From positions 182,772 through 214,999 of the forward strand of contig JAUJOT010000008.1 in NCBI GenBank assembly GCA_030447505.1: a stretch of 32,228 bases of DNA, given 5' to 3'. A program made the position numbers and the translations under genes. Below are positions 13,836-22,327 of this stretch, piece after piece. The notes under the pieces were generated by a model. That model made no database searches. It was not told the DNA's origin and saw nothing but the letters and a program-made list of their open reading frames with translations. Position 1 is the stretch's first letter; every line of letters starts with the position of its first letter. The DNA comes from Solirubrobacteraceae bacterium (GTDB lineage: Bacteria > Actinomycetota > Thermoleophilia > Solirubrobacterales > Solirubrobacteraceae).

Positions 13836-14363
13836 TCAGCCGGTCGCGCGCAGCGCCGCCGGGCGCCGCAGCGTGAAGAACAGCTGCTCGGCTCCCCACA
13901 CGTGGCGCAGGCCTTGCATCTCGAAGCCGAGCTTCGCGAGCACGCGCTGCGAGCCCAGGTTCGCCTCGCGCGTGATCGCGACGACGCGGTCCAGACCGAG
14001 CGGGCCGAACGCCTCGGCGACGACGGCGGTCGCGGCCTCCGTCGCGTAGCCGCGCCCCCAGTAGGCCGAGCCGAACGCGTAGCCGAGCGCGACGTCGGGA
14101 CCGTCGGGGGCAAGCGGGAACAGTCCCGCCTCTCCGCACAGCAGGCCGCTCTCACGCTCGATCACGGGCCAGAACGAGTAGCCGGTCCGGTCCTGCTGGT
14201 TCATCGAGCGCTCGAGCGCGGCGCGCGTGCCCGGCAGGTCGCGCGGCCCGCCGAGCAGGCGCATCGCCGCCTCGTCGCTGTAGAGGACGTCGTGCAGCTG
14301 GTGCAGATCGTCGTCCTCGTAGGCGCGCAGCACGAGGCGCTCGGTGACGATCGGAAGCGGCAT
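13836..14363 (-). CDS. GNAT family N-acetyltransferase (RimJ/RimL-like)
   Basis: A 175-aa protein opening with TERLVLRAYEDDDL, the usual start of the RimJ/RimL group. VALGYAFGSAYWGRGYATEA is the acetyl-CoA-binding motif A (~95-114), and VVAITREANLGSQRVLAKLGFE is motif B (Asn-Ser/Arg-lock region). Such enzymes acetylate alpha-amino groups of proteins or small amines; the substrate is not predictable. A GGGGG stretch lies just before ATG 14363. It is divergent from the GT2 gene, with 68 nt between starts. Confidence 0.88.
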   Translation of the reverse strand: MPLPIVTERLVLRAYEDDDLHQLHDVLYSDEAAMRLLGGPRDLPGTRAALERSMNQQDRTGYSFWPVIERESGLLCGEAGLFPLAPDGPDVALGYAFGSAYWGRGYATEAATAVVAEAFGPLGLDRVVAITREANLGSQRVLAKLGFEMQGLRHVWGAEQLFFTLRRPAALRATG

Positions 14364-14417
14364 CGCCCCCGATGGTGACGGTTCCGATCGCGCGGCGGTC
14401 GCGTGCCGTCTGTGCGC

Positions 14418-14423
14418 TACGGT
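14418..14423 (+). promoter_or_regulatory. -10 box of the GT2 gene at 14432
   Basis: TACGGT ends 8 nt before ATG 14432, the same sequence and distance as at 3091. It supports the shorter of two possible starts and a leaderless message. Confidence 0.45.
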
Positions 14424-14431
14424 CCGCGCCG

Positions 14432-15343
14432 ATGCGGACCGGCGTGATCGTCCCCGTCCACGGCTGGCCGTCGCTGCTCGCCGAGACGCTCGACGGCATC
14501 CTCATGCAGGAGCCGCGGCCGGAGGTCGTGGTGGTCGTCGACGACGGGTCGCCGGAGCCGGTCGCGCTGCTCGCCGACCACGCGCCGCACTGCCGGCTCG
14601 TCCGCCACCCGCAGCGCCGGGGCCTGGCGTTCGCCCGCGCGACCGGGCTCGCGCAGCTCGAGGACACCGAGCTCGTCGCGTTCTGCGACGCCGACGACGC
14701 CTGGGAGCCCGGCAAGCACGCCGCCCAGCTGCGGGCGCTCGCCGCCCATCCCGACGCCGCGGCGTGCTTCGGCAGCGCTCGCATCGTCGGCCTCGACGGG
14801 CGTCCCACCGGCGAGCGCTGGGACGAGCTCGGCCCCGGCCGGCACGCTGCCGCCGACCTGCTGGCGTTGCTCTACGAGCGAAACCCGCTGTGCGTCTCGA
14901 GCGCGCTGCTGCGCCGAGCGGCCGTGATCGACGCGGGCGGCCTGGAGTACCCGCTGCCGCGCGCCGAGGACTGGGACCTGTGGCTGCGGCTGCTCGCGCG
15001 CGGGCACGCGTTCGTGATGGAGCCGCGCGCGCGGGTTCGCTACCGCCGCTCGCCGGGCGCGCTGTCGGGCGACATCGCCGGCCTGGCGGCCGCCCAGCTG
15101 CACGTGCACCGCACGCACGCCGCGCTCGTCGACGAGCCCGCTCGCCGGCGCGCCCAGGCGGCCGACCATGTCGCGCACGCGCGCGGGCTCGTGCGCCGGC
15201 GCGACTACGAAGCGGCGCGCAGCGAGCTGCGTCGCGCGTCGGAGCTGCGTCCGCTCGCTGCGCGCGAGCGCGCGCTCGCGACGCTCCTGACCGTTCCCGG
15301 GCTGCGCGTGGCGCTCGGGCGCCGCGACCCGTACCCGGGCTGA
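14432..15343 (+). CDS. Family 2 glycosyltransferase
   Basis: A 303-aa GT-A fold transferase. The N-terminal strand MRTGVIVPVHGW leads to VVVVDDGSPEPVALL (nucleotide binding), and VAFCDADDAWEPGKH carries the metal-binding DAD motif (~88-90). PRAEDWDLWLRLLARGH contains the ED/W acceptor motif with the likely catalytic acid. The ~80-residue C-terminal part is helical and Arg-rich. No membrane helix is present, so it works in the cytoplasm on a lipid- or peptide-linked sugar acceptor. A longer start at 14372 exists, but the promoter box and the family alignment favour 14432. It opens the glycan/lipid locus. Confidence 0.88.
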   Translation: MRTGVIVPVHGWPSLLAETLDGILMQEPRPEVVVVVDDGSPEPVALLADHAPHCRLVRHPQRRGLAFARATGLAQLEDTELVAFCDADDAWEPGKHAAQLRALAAHPDAAACFGSARIVGLDGRPTGERWDELGPGRHAAADLLALLYERNPLCVSSALLRRAAVIDAGGLEYPLPRAEDWDLWLRLLARGHAFVMEPRARVRYRRSPGALSGDIAGLAAAQLHVHRTHAALVDEPARRRAQAADHVAHARGLVRRRDYEAARSELRRASELRPLAARERALATLLTVPGLRVALGRRDPYPG

Positions 15344-15407
15344 CGGCGAGCGTAGCCGCGCGCAGCAGGAGCGCGCGCAGCCCCCGAGCAGGGTCTGTAG
15401 CGAGTTG

Positions 15408-15488
15408 ATGCGCAACCTGGGCAAGGACGTCGGGGCGTACAGCCAGAATGAGTACTACGAGATGGAGCTGGAAGGCAGCCCCGCCTAG
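15408..15488 (+). CDS. 26-aa Tyr/Glu-rich microprotein or gene fragment
   Basis: A short frame starting at ATG 15408 reads MRNLGKDVG, then AYSQNEYYEMELEGSPA and TAG. Its composition (three Tyr, four Glu, Asn and Gln) and lower GC differ sharply from the Arg/Ala-rich noise frames around it, which suggests real coding descent. The same frame is open upstream (SRVCSEL before the Met), so it could equally be the last piece of a deleted gene. No Shine-Dalgarno sequence is visible. It lies in the 167-bp gap between two convergent glycosyltransferase genes. I do not recognise the sequence. Confidence 0.35.
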   Translation: MRNLGKDVGAYSQNEYYEMELEGSPA

Positions 15489-15510
15489 GCGAGCGCGAAC
15501 ATCCGACCAC

Positions 15511-17640
15511 TCAGCTGCGCGCACCGTCGACGTTGGCGGCGCCACCCTCGTGCGTGCCGGCGCCGACAGGCGGCACGAGCACGCGCAGGCGCTCGCTCAG
15601 CGCGATCGTGCGCCACCCTGCCGCGATCGCCCAACCCTCGGCGGCCGTGTTCTGCCGGGCGATGTCGCTTCGGCCGACGACGAGCACGTCGTAGTGACCG
15701 CGCTCGAGCGCCGCTCGGAAGCTCGCCTCGTCGCCGTAGGGCGTGAGGAAGCCGTCGACGAACTCGCCGACGAACTCGACGTGGTTGTCGATCCGCGTCC
15801 CGAACGCCGGCCAGACGGGGGAGAGGTCGCCGAGCGACCAGTAGGTCGCGAAGGCGAGGCCGACGCGCTTGTCGCCGGGGGCGCTGCGCAGCAGCGCGTC
15901 GAGGCCGCGGTCGACGTTGGCGTAGCGGTCGTCGTTGATGCGGTCCTGCATCCGGTCGCCGGCGGCGAGCCCGACGAGCGCGGCCGCGAGCGCGGCGGCG
16001 ACGAGCACGACGCGGCGTTCGCGCAGCCGCCAGAGCAGCCACGCCGCGCCGGCCAGTGCGGCGAGTGCGATCGCGGCGGCGACGACGTCGCGCCCGCCGG
16101 TCACCTGATAGCCCTCGCGCGCGCCGTACAGCACACCGAGCGCGAGCGCGGCCTCGAGGGCACGCCCCGCGACGGCAGGCAGGCGTCCCGCCACCCACGC
16201 GAGGACCGGAAGGGCGAGCAGCAGCGACGGGATCGCGTAGCGCGTGTTGGCGTGGGCCAGCGAGGGGGTGTCGCGCAGGCCGAGCGCGGTCGCCGGCGTC
16301 ACCGTGTACAGCAGCGCGAGCGCGACGGCCCCGATCGCGAGCACGAGCACGCGCGGCTGCGCCAGGCGCCCGCCGCGCCGCGCGAGGACGAGCGCGGCGA
16401 CGACGCCGACCGCACAGACGAGCGGCGCGCTGCCGAGACCCTCGACAACCTTGATCGCGACCTTGGCCAGGACCTCGGGCTGGCCGGCGTAGTCGGCGAT
16501 CGAGAAGCCGACCTCGTCGCGGATGACGTCGCGCGGCGCCGAGAAGATCGTGACGCCGAACAGCTCGACGTCGAGCGGGAAGACCGGGTTGCCCGACAGC
16601 GCGAGGTTGCGCACGAGCCAGACGAGCATCCCGAGCAGCGCGAGGCCGCCGACGAGCGCGCCGTCGCGCAGCACCGCGGCGTCGAGCAGGCGCCGTGACC
16701 GCCCGGCGCGGCGCGCTGCCAGCGCCCGCGCCGCGACCCAGATCGCGACGACGACCGGCACCGAGCTGACGCCGTACCACTTCGTCCCGGCCGCGATCCC
16801 GAGCCCGACCCCGGCGAGGACGAGATCCGAGCGCCGGCCCGTGCGCGCGTGGCGCAGCAGGAAGAGGATCGCGCACGCGAACGTCGTCCACATGATCGGG
16901 TCCGGCAGGGCGCGGGGGATCGTGACGTAGCCGACGACCGGCAAGGACACGATCGCCGCCCCCGCGAGCACTGACGCCGCGTGCGACGCGCGCAGCTCGC
17001 GTGCGACGGCGAAGGTCGCGACCGCCGTCGTCACGAGGAAGAGCACGACCGGCAGCCGGACGAGGAAGTCGTTGTGCCAGGGCAGGATCGTGCTGAGCAG
17101 CACGACGTCGCCGTTGTTGGGGTAGTTGCCCTGTGCGAGCAGCGGCACGAACTGGTCGATCTGCCAGAGCGTGCCCTCCTGGATCCAGCGACCCACGCCG
17201 GGCAGGTGAAACGACGTCGGATCGTCGCCGATGACCTCGTCGCCGCCCCAGCGCGCGAGGTGGGCGAACGCCGCCGCCGCCGTGAAGCCGCCGGCCAGCG
17301 CGGCCAGCGCCCAGGAGAAGCGGCTGCTCGCCGGCGCCGGCTCGCGCGCGCGGCGGTCCACGGGCGCGACCGCTTCGCTCGTGGGCCTGACGAGCGCGGC
17401 GAGCCCCACCGCGAGCGCCGCGGCAGCGATCACGCCGGCGCGCGACAGGACGCCGAGCATCAGCGGGAGCAGGTGGACGGCGATCAGGATCGCGGTCCCG
17501 ATCACGACGCACGCGAGCCCTGTCTCGAGCGGATCGAGGTGGCGCAGGCGGCGGCGCACGACGAGCGCCGTCGCCGCGACAACCGCCGCGAGCATGACCG
17601 CGAAGAGCGCCGCGCCGGCGAGGAAGTCCTGCAGGGGCAT
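15511..17640 (-). CDS. GT-C-like multi-pass membrane glycosyltransferase
   Basis: A 709-aa protein with roughly 12-14 membrane helices. It begins MPLQDFLAGAALFAVMLAAV. After the third or fourth helix comes a large external loop with GGDEVIGDDPTSFHLPGVGR (paired acidic residues where GT-C enzymes hold their catalytic Asp) and GNYPNNGDVVL. The helical core contains TKWYGVSSVPVVVAIWVAAR and LVWLVRNLALSGNPVFP, as in ArnT/PMT-type enzymes. A C-terminal soluble domain (~590-709; DKRVGLAFATYWSLGDLSPV) ends the protein. It probably transfers a sugar from a polyprenyl-phosphate donor outside the membrane. ATG 17640 has a TACGCT box 11 nt upstream. Confidence 0.75.
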   Translation of the reverse strand: MPLQDFLAGAALFAVMLAAVVAATALVVRRRLRHLDPLETGLACVVIGTAILIAVHLLPLMLGVLSRAGVIAAAALAVGLAALVRPTSEAVAPVDRRAREPAPASSRFSWALAALAGGFTAAAAFAHLARWGGDEVIGDDPTSFHLPGVGRWIQEGTLWQIDQFVPLLAQGNYPNNGDVVLLSTILPWHNDFLVRLPVVLFLVTTAVATFAVARELRASHAASVLAGAAIVSLPVVGYVTIPRALPDPIMWTTFACAILFLLRHARTGRRSDLVLAGVGLGIAAGTKWYGVSSVPVVVAIWVAARALAARRAGRSRRLLDAAVLRDGALVGGLALLGMLVWLVRNLALSGNPVFPLDVELFGVTIFSAPRDVIRDEVGFSIADYAGQPEVLAKVAIKVVEGLGSAPLVCAVGVVAALVLARRGGRLAQPRVLVLAIGAVALALLYTVTPATALGLRDTPSLAHANTRYAIPSLLLALPVLAWVAGRLPAVAGRALEAALALGVLYGAREGYQVTGGRDVVAAAIALAALAGAAWLLWRLRERRVVLVAAALAAALVGLAAGDRMQDRINDDRYANVDRGLDALLRSAPGDKRVGLAFATYWSLGDLSPVWPAFGTRIDNHVEFVGEFVDGFLTPYGDEASFRAALERGHYDVLVVGRSDIARQNTAAEGWAIAAGWRTIALSERLRVLVPPVGAGTHEGGAANVDGARS

Positions 17641-17651
17641 CGAGGACGGGC

Positions 17652-17657
17652 AGCGTA
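17652..17657 (-). promoter_or_regulatory. -10 box of the GT-C-like gene
   Basis: TACGCT on the minus strand ends 11 nt before ATG 17640. The message would have a leader of only a few bases. Confidence 0.35.
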
Positions 17658-17744
17658 GCCCGAACCGGTCCCGTGACCTGCCGGCAGCTCGATCCGCGCT
17701 CGCCCAGCGCGGGCAGCGCCGCCAGCGCCCGCTGGCGGCGCTGC

Positions 17745-17750
17745 TACGCT
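17745..17750 (+). promoter_or_regulatory. -10 box of the methyltransferase pseudogene
   Basis: TACGCT ends 8 nt before ATG 17759. The promoter box has outlived the reading frame it served. Confidence 0.35.
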
Positions 17751-17758
17751 CGCGGCCG

Positions 17759-18250
17759 ATGGCGCGATCGACCCTTCTGCGGCTGCGCGGCAGGCAGCGC
17801 CCCCGTGCAAGGGCGACGCCGAGATGGCCTACTGGAGCGAGCGCGCCGTGCTGGAGGGGACGCTCGGCAACGCCCACTACGAGCGCGTCTTCACGACGCA
17901 GTTCGGCCGAGCGGACGCCGTTCGCGGACGCGTCGTTCGACGTCGTCGCGAGCCTCGACTCGCTCGCCCACGTCGACGACGTCGCCGCCGCCGTGGGCGA
18001 GATCACGCGCGTCGCGGCGCCGGGCGCAACCTCGCTGCTGACCGTCGAGGTCGGCCACGAGCCGACGGCGACGGAGCCGCACTCGCTCGGCTGGGACGTC
18101 GCCGAGGAGCTCGCCGGCTGGCAGCTGCAGTGGTCGGCGCGCAACCGGCTGCGTGGCGATCACGACATCTACGCGAGCATCGAGGAGGACCTCGCATACG
18201 CCGGCGGCGCCGGCCTGCTGCGCGCCCGCCTGCAGAGGACCGGGCCCTGA
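17759..18250 (+). pseudogene. Class I SAM-dependent methyltransferase, frameshifted and internally deleted
   Basis: Three in-order pieces of one methyltransferase lie in two frames. ATG 17759 opens MARSTLLRLRGRQR. At about 17,800 the sense moves to another frame (DAEMAYWSERAVLEGTLGNA, then HYERVFTTQFG). At about 17,912 it returns to the first frame (RTPFADASFDVVASLDSLAH, then EITRVAAPGATSLLTVEVGH...) and runs to TGA at 18250. The GxGxG SAM-binding motif that should lie between TTQFG and RTPFADASF is missing. About 50-60 codons are therefore gone, plus one small indel upstream. The product cannot bind SAM. It lies between two GT-C-like genes and was probably once a sugar or lipid O-methyltransferase. 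Confidence 0.75.
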
Positions 18251-18291
18251 GCGCGCGATCGTGGCGCGCGCCACCCCGCCGGTACTCGACA

Positions 18292-20334
18292 ATGCAGCCG
18301 ATGGACGTACAGACAGACGACCGCGCGCCCGCGCAGCTCGAGCAGCAGCGCGCCGAGCAGACGGCCGCGCCGCTGTCGGGCGGCGAGCCGGGCCCGCCCG
18401 GCGACGTGCCGCCGGGGCTGACGCGGCGATCGAACCGCGTCCTCGCCGCGGTCGCCCTGGCCACCGCCAGCATCTCCGCGATCGCCCTCGCGCGATATAC
18501 CGGCGTCGTCGGCAGGGGTGGGCTCGCGGACGTCGTGCGCGCCGGCGCGGCGACGGTGTTCGTCTTCGCGCTCGCCGGCTTCGGGCCGACGCGGCTGCTG
18601 CTGCCCGAGGGCCTGCGTCGCTTCGAGCTGCTGTGGGTGCTGCCGGTCGGGGCCGTCGCCGTGGCCCTCGAGCTGGCGGTCTTGTCCTACGCACGCGTAC
18701 CGTTCGACGTCGCGGTCGCGATCGTCTTGGCCGCCGGCGCTGCGCTCGCCGTCCTCGGCTGGCGCCGCGACCCCGGGCTGCGCAGCGCGCGCTCGGCAGC
18801 GGCCGGCGCGGCCTCCTGGCGTACCCTGCTCGTCCCGCTGTACATCGCGCTGCTGATCGCGATGATCGCGCTGTTGCCGATGTTCCGCTCCGGCTTTGCG
18901 ACGGTGATCGGCAACGGCTCGGACGCGCACCTGGCCGTCGGAACCGCGATGTTCCTGCAAGAGCACCATCCCGGCGCGGTCGCGATCGAGGAGCCGGTCG
19001 ACCACGTGCCGCTCGTCTGGCGCTCCAAGCCCCCGATCTACCTCGCCTTCGGCGCCGTCGCGAAGGTCGCCGGGATGCAGCCCTACGCCGTCATCGCGAC
19101 GCTGTCGGCGGTGCTGCTGGCGCTCGCCGCGCTCGGCTTCTGGCTGCTCGCGCGCGAGCTGCTCGGCGCGGGGGCCTGGGCGGCGGCGGCCGTGATGGCG
19201 CTGATCGGCCTCAACCGGATGGCGCTGTTCACCGCGATGCATCCGTACTTCAACCAGATCTGGGGCTTCATGGCGATGCCGTTCGCGATCGTGCTCGCCT
19301 GGCACGTCGTGCGCCGCGCAACGCTCGGCGGCTGGGTCCTGCTCGGGTCGTTCCTGGGGCTGCTGGCGTTCGCCTATCCGCTCGCGCTGCCGATCTCGCT
19401 GCTGTCGATCGCGGTCTTCGTGGCGTTCGATCGCAGGCGCCGCGGGCTGCGGCTCGTCGCGCTGCCACGCCTGCGCAGTCGCCGCGACCTGTTGTGGGTC
19501 GTGCCGCTGCTGGCGCTCCTGCTGTCGGTCCCGGTCAAGGGCGTCTTCGAGAAGGCCGGCTCGGTGCTGCACCTGCTCAACCACGGCGGCTCGCTTGCCA
19601 ACTGGGGCGGCGACCTGCCCGGCTTCATCCCCGAGCGCTACTTCCTCGGTCTCGGTGACGCCGAGCTGACAGCGGCGATCGCGCTCGCGCTGCTGATCAT
19701 CGGGCTCGTGCTCGGGCTGCTCCGGGCGCCGCGCGACGTCGGCTGGGGACTCGCCGTCGTGCTCGTCTTCGGCATCCTCGCAGCGCTCTTCTTCCGTCCG
19801 CGCGACTACGGCTGGTACTTCCACTTCAAGGCGCTCGCGTTCGTCGCGCCGATCGCCGTCGCGGTCGCCGCCGTCGGCCTCGCGCGCTTCAAGTGGCCCT
19901 GGGTGAGCGCGGTCGCGCTGATCGCGCTGATCGGCGCCGCCCGCACGAGCGCCGCCGACGAGATCGGGAAGACCTTCGACCAGCTGCCCAAGAGCCTGCT
20001 CGAGCTGCGCTCCGTCGAGGCGCGGCTGCCGCCCGACGCCTCGCTGCGGCTCGACATGCCCGCCGACGGACGGATGCTGTGGGCCGGGATCCTGCTCGCC
20101 GGGCAGCCGCTGTGCTCGCAGAAGCCCGTGATGGAGACGAGCTACCCGCACGTCGCGGTCTCGCGGGCGGCCGACTACGTGCTCGTCGACGACGACTGGC
20201 GCAAGCCGTTCGACGCCGTCGGCGGGCCGGTGATGACGCTCGAGCGCTATCAGGTGTTCCGCCTCAAGCCGGGGCTGCCGGGCGGCGAGCGCTGCTCGCA
20301 GCGGATGGTGCAGAACGTGAAGCGGCTGCAGTGA
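18292..20334 (+). CDS. Large multi-pass membrane protein, GT-C-like
   Basis: A 680-aa protein with about 12-14 membrane helices after a ~45-residue polar N-terminus (MQPMDVQTDD...). After the early helices a loop holds IGNGSDAHLAVGTAMFLQEH and KPPIYLAFGAVAKVAGMQPY, with acidic and His residues placed as in GT-C glycosyltransferases. A further external loop contains HLLNHGGSLANWGGDLPGF. The C-terminal ~120 residues are a soluble domain (KTFDQLPKSLLELRSVEARL ... YVLVDDDWRKPF). ATG 18301 is an alternative start. The stop overlaps the GTG of the SGNH gene, so both are coexpressed. Probably a polyprenyl-phosphate-sugar-dependent glycosyltransferase; a carrier role is possible. Confidence 0.65.
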   Translation: MQPMDVQTDDRAPAQLEQQRAEQTAAPLSGGEPGPPGDVPPGLTRRSNRVLAAVALATASISAIALARYTGVVGRGGLADVVRAGAATVFVFALAGFGPTRLLLPEGLRRFELLWVLPVGAVAVALELAVLSYARVPFDVAVAIVLAAGAALAVLGWRRDPGLRSARSAAAGAASWRTLLVPLYIALLIAMIALLPMFRSGFATVIGNGSDAHLAVGTAMFLQEHHPGAVAIEEPVDHVPLVWRSKPPIYLAFGAVAKVAGMQPYAVIATLSAVLLALAALGFWLLARELLGAGAWAAAAVMALIGLNRMALFTAMHPYFNQIWGFMAMPFAIVLAWHVVRRATLGGWVLLGSFLGLLAFAYPLALPISLLSIAVFVAFDRRRRGLRLVALPRLRSRRDLLWVVPLLALLLSVPVKGVFEKAGSVLHLLNHGGSLANWGGDLPGFIPERYFLGLGDAELTAAIALALLIIGLVLGLLRAPRDVGWGLAVVLVFGILAALFFRPRDYGWYFHFKALAFVAPIAVAVAAVGLARFKWPWVSAVALIALIGAARTSAADEIGKTFDQLPKSLLELRSVEARLPPDASLRLDMPADGRMLWAGILLAGQPLCSQKPVMETSYPHVAVSRAADYVLVDDDWRKPFDAVGGPVMTLERYQVFRLKPGLPGGERCSQRMVQNVKRLQ

Positions 20335-21608
20335 CGTCCGCTCGGCGCACTCCGCTGCTGCTCGCGTGCGCGGTCGCGGCGCTCGTGCTGGCGGCGCCGG
20401 CCTCGGCGCAGGAGCCGACGACGGCGTTCGCCGCGGACGCGAGCCGGCTCGGCGTCATCAGCCTCGTGTTCTGGGGCGCGCAGGGCGCCGAGGTGCAGTA
20501 CTTCGAGCGCGTCGGCGACAAGCTCGAGCCGCTCGGCAGGGCGAAGTCTGCAGCCGGCGCCGTGACGACGCTGAAGGACGCCACGACCTGGTCCTGCGAT
20601 CGCCTCGAGCGCCGCTTCGAGGCCCGCGTGAAGCTGCCCGACGGCAGCACGGCAACCGGCGAGTACGGCGTCCGCACGGCGTCGTGCGCGCAGCGCTTCA
20701 GGCTCGAGGCCCCCAAGCGCGCGTCGCCGAACGCAAGGACGCGCGTCCGGGTGATCGACCGCTGGAACATCGGCGGGATCCGCTCGAGGCTGTGCATCAC
20801 GCCGCCGAAGGGCGAACGCGCGTGCAGGACGCTCGCCTTCCCGCGCGCCGTCGCGCTCGCCACGCGCCGCTTCCGCGCTGCGAAGCGCGGTCGCTGGCGG
20901 GTGGAGCTGCGCGTGCGCAACCACCGCGTGCGCCGCTTCGTCGCCGTCGGCGGTGAGACGAAGGTCCGTGCCGTCACGCTGCCGACGGTGCTCGCCACCG
21001 GCGACTCGACGATGCAGGGCATCGACAGCTTCCTGGCGGACGAGCTCGTCGACGCCGCGACGCTGCGCAGCGACGTGCAGCTCGGCAGCGCGATCAGCCG
21101 CGGCAGCTTCTGGACGAGGCACGCGGCGTCGAAGACCAAGCGCCTGCGCCAGCGCGTCAGCGTGATCTCGATCGGTGCGGCCTTCGACGGCTTCCCGCTG
21201 CCGGGGCCGGGCGGCGAGAAGGTCGAGTGCTGCGACGAGCCCTGGGTGGTCCTGTACGGCGCGCGCGTGCGCACGATCATGCAGACGTACCTGCGCGGCG
21301 GGCGCGCGCGTGTGTTCTGGCTGACGCCGCCGCTGCCGCGTGACCCCGTGCGGCGCAAGATCACGAGCGCGATCACGACCGCGATCGAGCGTTCCGCGGT
21401 GGGCCTGGCGGGCGTGAAGGTCGTCCGCGTCGATCAGCTCTTCTCGCCTTCGGGCACCTACACGGAGGTCATCCGCTACCGCGGCCGCGACGTCCGCGTG
21501 CGCGACTCCGACGGCGTGCATCTCAACATCTCGGGGACGGCCATAATGGCCCAGCTGCTCGCGCCCGCGATCCGCAGGGCGATCGCGCAGACGAACCGCA
21601 AGCGCTGA
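20331..21608 (+). CDS. Exported SGNH-type hydrolase/acyltransferase
   Basis: The GTG at 20331 overlaps the preceding stop, giving 425 aa. A Sec signal peptide (RRTPLLLACAVAALVLAAPASAQ, cut near residue 28) is followed by a beta-rich domain of ~200 residues with paired Cys (TWSC, TASC, LC, AC). The SGNH domain starts at VLATGDSTMQG (block I with catalytic Ser, ~225). It continues with SAISRGSFW (Gly block) and RVFWLTPPLPRD, and ends with DSDGVHLNISG (Asp and His). Such domains outside the membrane add or remove acetyl or acyl groups on sugars (DUF459/AlgX-like). Coupling to a GT-C-like gene and closeness to a PKS make an acyl-glycan substrate attractive. Confidence 0.8.
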   Translation: MTSARRTPLLLACAVAALVLAAPASAQEPTTAFAADASRLGVISLVFWGAQGAEVQYFERVGDKLEPLGRAKSAAGAVTTLKDATTWSCDRLERRFEARVKLPDGSTATGEYGVRTASCAQRFRLEAPKRASPNARTRVRVIDRWNIGGIRSRLCITPPKGERACRTLAFPRAVALATRRFRAAKRGRWRVELRVRNHRVRRFVAVGGETKVRAVTLPTVLATGDSTMQGIDSFLADELVDAATLRSDVQLGSAISRGSFWTRHAASKTKRLRQRVSVISIGAAFDGFPLPGPGGEKVECCDEPWVVLYGARVRTIMQTYLRGGRARVFWLTPPLPRDPVRRKITSAITTAIERSAVGLAGVKVVRVDQLFSPSGTYTEVIRYRGRDVRVRDSDGVHLNISGTAIMAQLLAPAIRRAIAQTNRKR

Positions 21609-21629
21609 CAGCGAGCGTCCAGGGCTGGC

Positions 21630-21656
21630 GCGCGACCGTGAGACAATCGGTCGCGC
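21630..21656. promoter_or_regulatory. 9-bp inverted repeat before the PPTase-PKS operon
   Basis: GCGCGACCG (21630-21638) and CGGTCGCGC (21648-21656) form perfect arms around a 9-nt AT-richer centre (TGAGACAAT). It lies 21 nt after the SGNH stop and 4 nt before a GGAGG. It may be an operator for the downstream operon, a hairpin that sequesters the ribosome site, or a terminator lacking a T tract. Confidence 0.4.
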
Positions 21657-21669
21657 CTTGGAGGATCGA

Positions 21670-21708
21670 TTGCGAACAGACAACGAGCCTGCGGCGATGC
21701 GCCCGTGA
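21670..21708 (+). CDS. Possible 12-aa leader peptide
   Basis: GGAGG at 21660-21664 is followed 5 nt later by a TTG that opens a 12-codon frame (RTDNEPAAMRP after the start). Its TGA overlaps the GTG of the PPTase gene. It could couple ribosome loading to the PPTase, which has no good Shine-Dalgarno sequence of its own. Short enough to be chance. Confidence 0.22.
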   Translation: MRTDNEPAAMRP

Positions 21709-22327
21709 TCGAGCAGCTGGTGCCCGCGACCGTCGCGGCGGTCGCGACGCGCGCCGACCTCAGCAGCGAGCTGTTCGCGCAGGAGGCGCGCTCGCTGGGC
21801 TCGGCGGTGGACACGCGACGCCGTGAGTTCACGACCGGCCGCGCCTGTGCGCGGCACGCCCTCGCGCGCCTCGGGCTGCCGGCTGTCGCGGTCGGCAGCG
21901 GCCTGCACGGCGAGCCGCTGTGGCCGGCGGGCGTCGTCGGCAGCATCACGCATTGCGCGCGCTACCGCGCCTGCGCGGTCGCGCGCGCGCAGGACGTGCG
22001 GGCGATCGGGATCGACGCCGAGGTCGACGCGCCGCTGCCCGCGGGAGTCCTGGCGACCGTCGCGAGCTTCGACGAGCGGCGGGCGCTGGCGCAGCACGGC
22101 GCCGGCGCGTGCTGGGACCGCGTGCTCTTCAGCGCCAAGGAGGCCGTCTACAAGGCGTGGTTCGCGCTGACCGCGCGCGGCCTCGAGTTCGAGGACGTCG
22201 ACGTGCGGATCGATCCGGCCGGCGGGACGTTCGCGGCGCGGCTGCATGTCGACGGCCCTGTGCGCGCGCTGGACGGTCGCTGGGCCGTCTGTGACGGGAT
22301 CGTCGCGACGAGCGTCGTGGTGGGGCG

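Noticed and set aside
13746-13840. 8-bp inverted repeat covering both stops of two convergent genes (12608-13750 and 13836-14363)
   Set aside because: The arms are short and 79 nt apart, and they coincide with similar C-terminal codons; weak as a terminator compared with 7563-7609.
15358-15376. GCGCGC hairpin with a 7-nt loop after the GT2 gene
   Set aside because: Simple GC repeats of this kind are common by chance here, and there is no T tract.
15511-18144. 877-codon version of the minus-strand GT-C gene
   Set aside because: The first ~168 codons run antisense over the methyltransferase pseudogene and lack membrane character; the hydrophobic protein and promoter box start at 17640.
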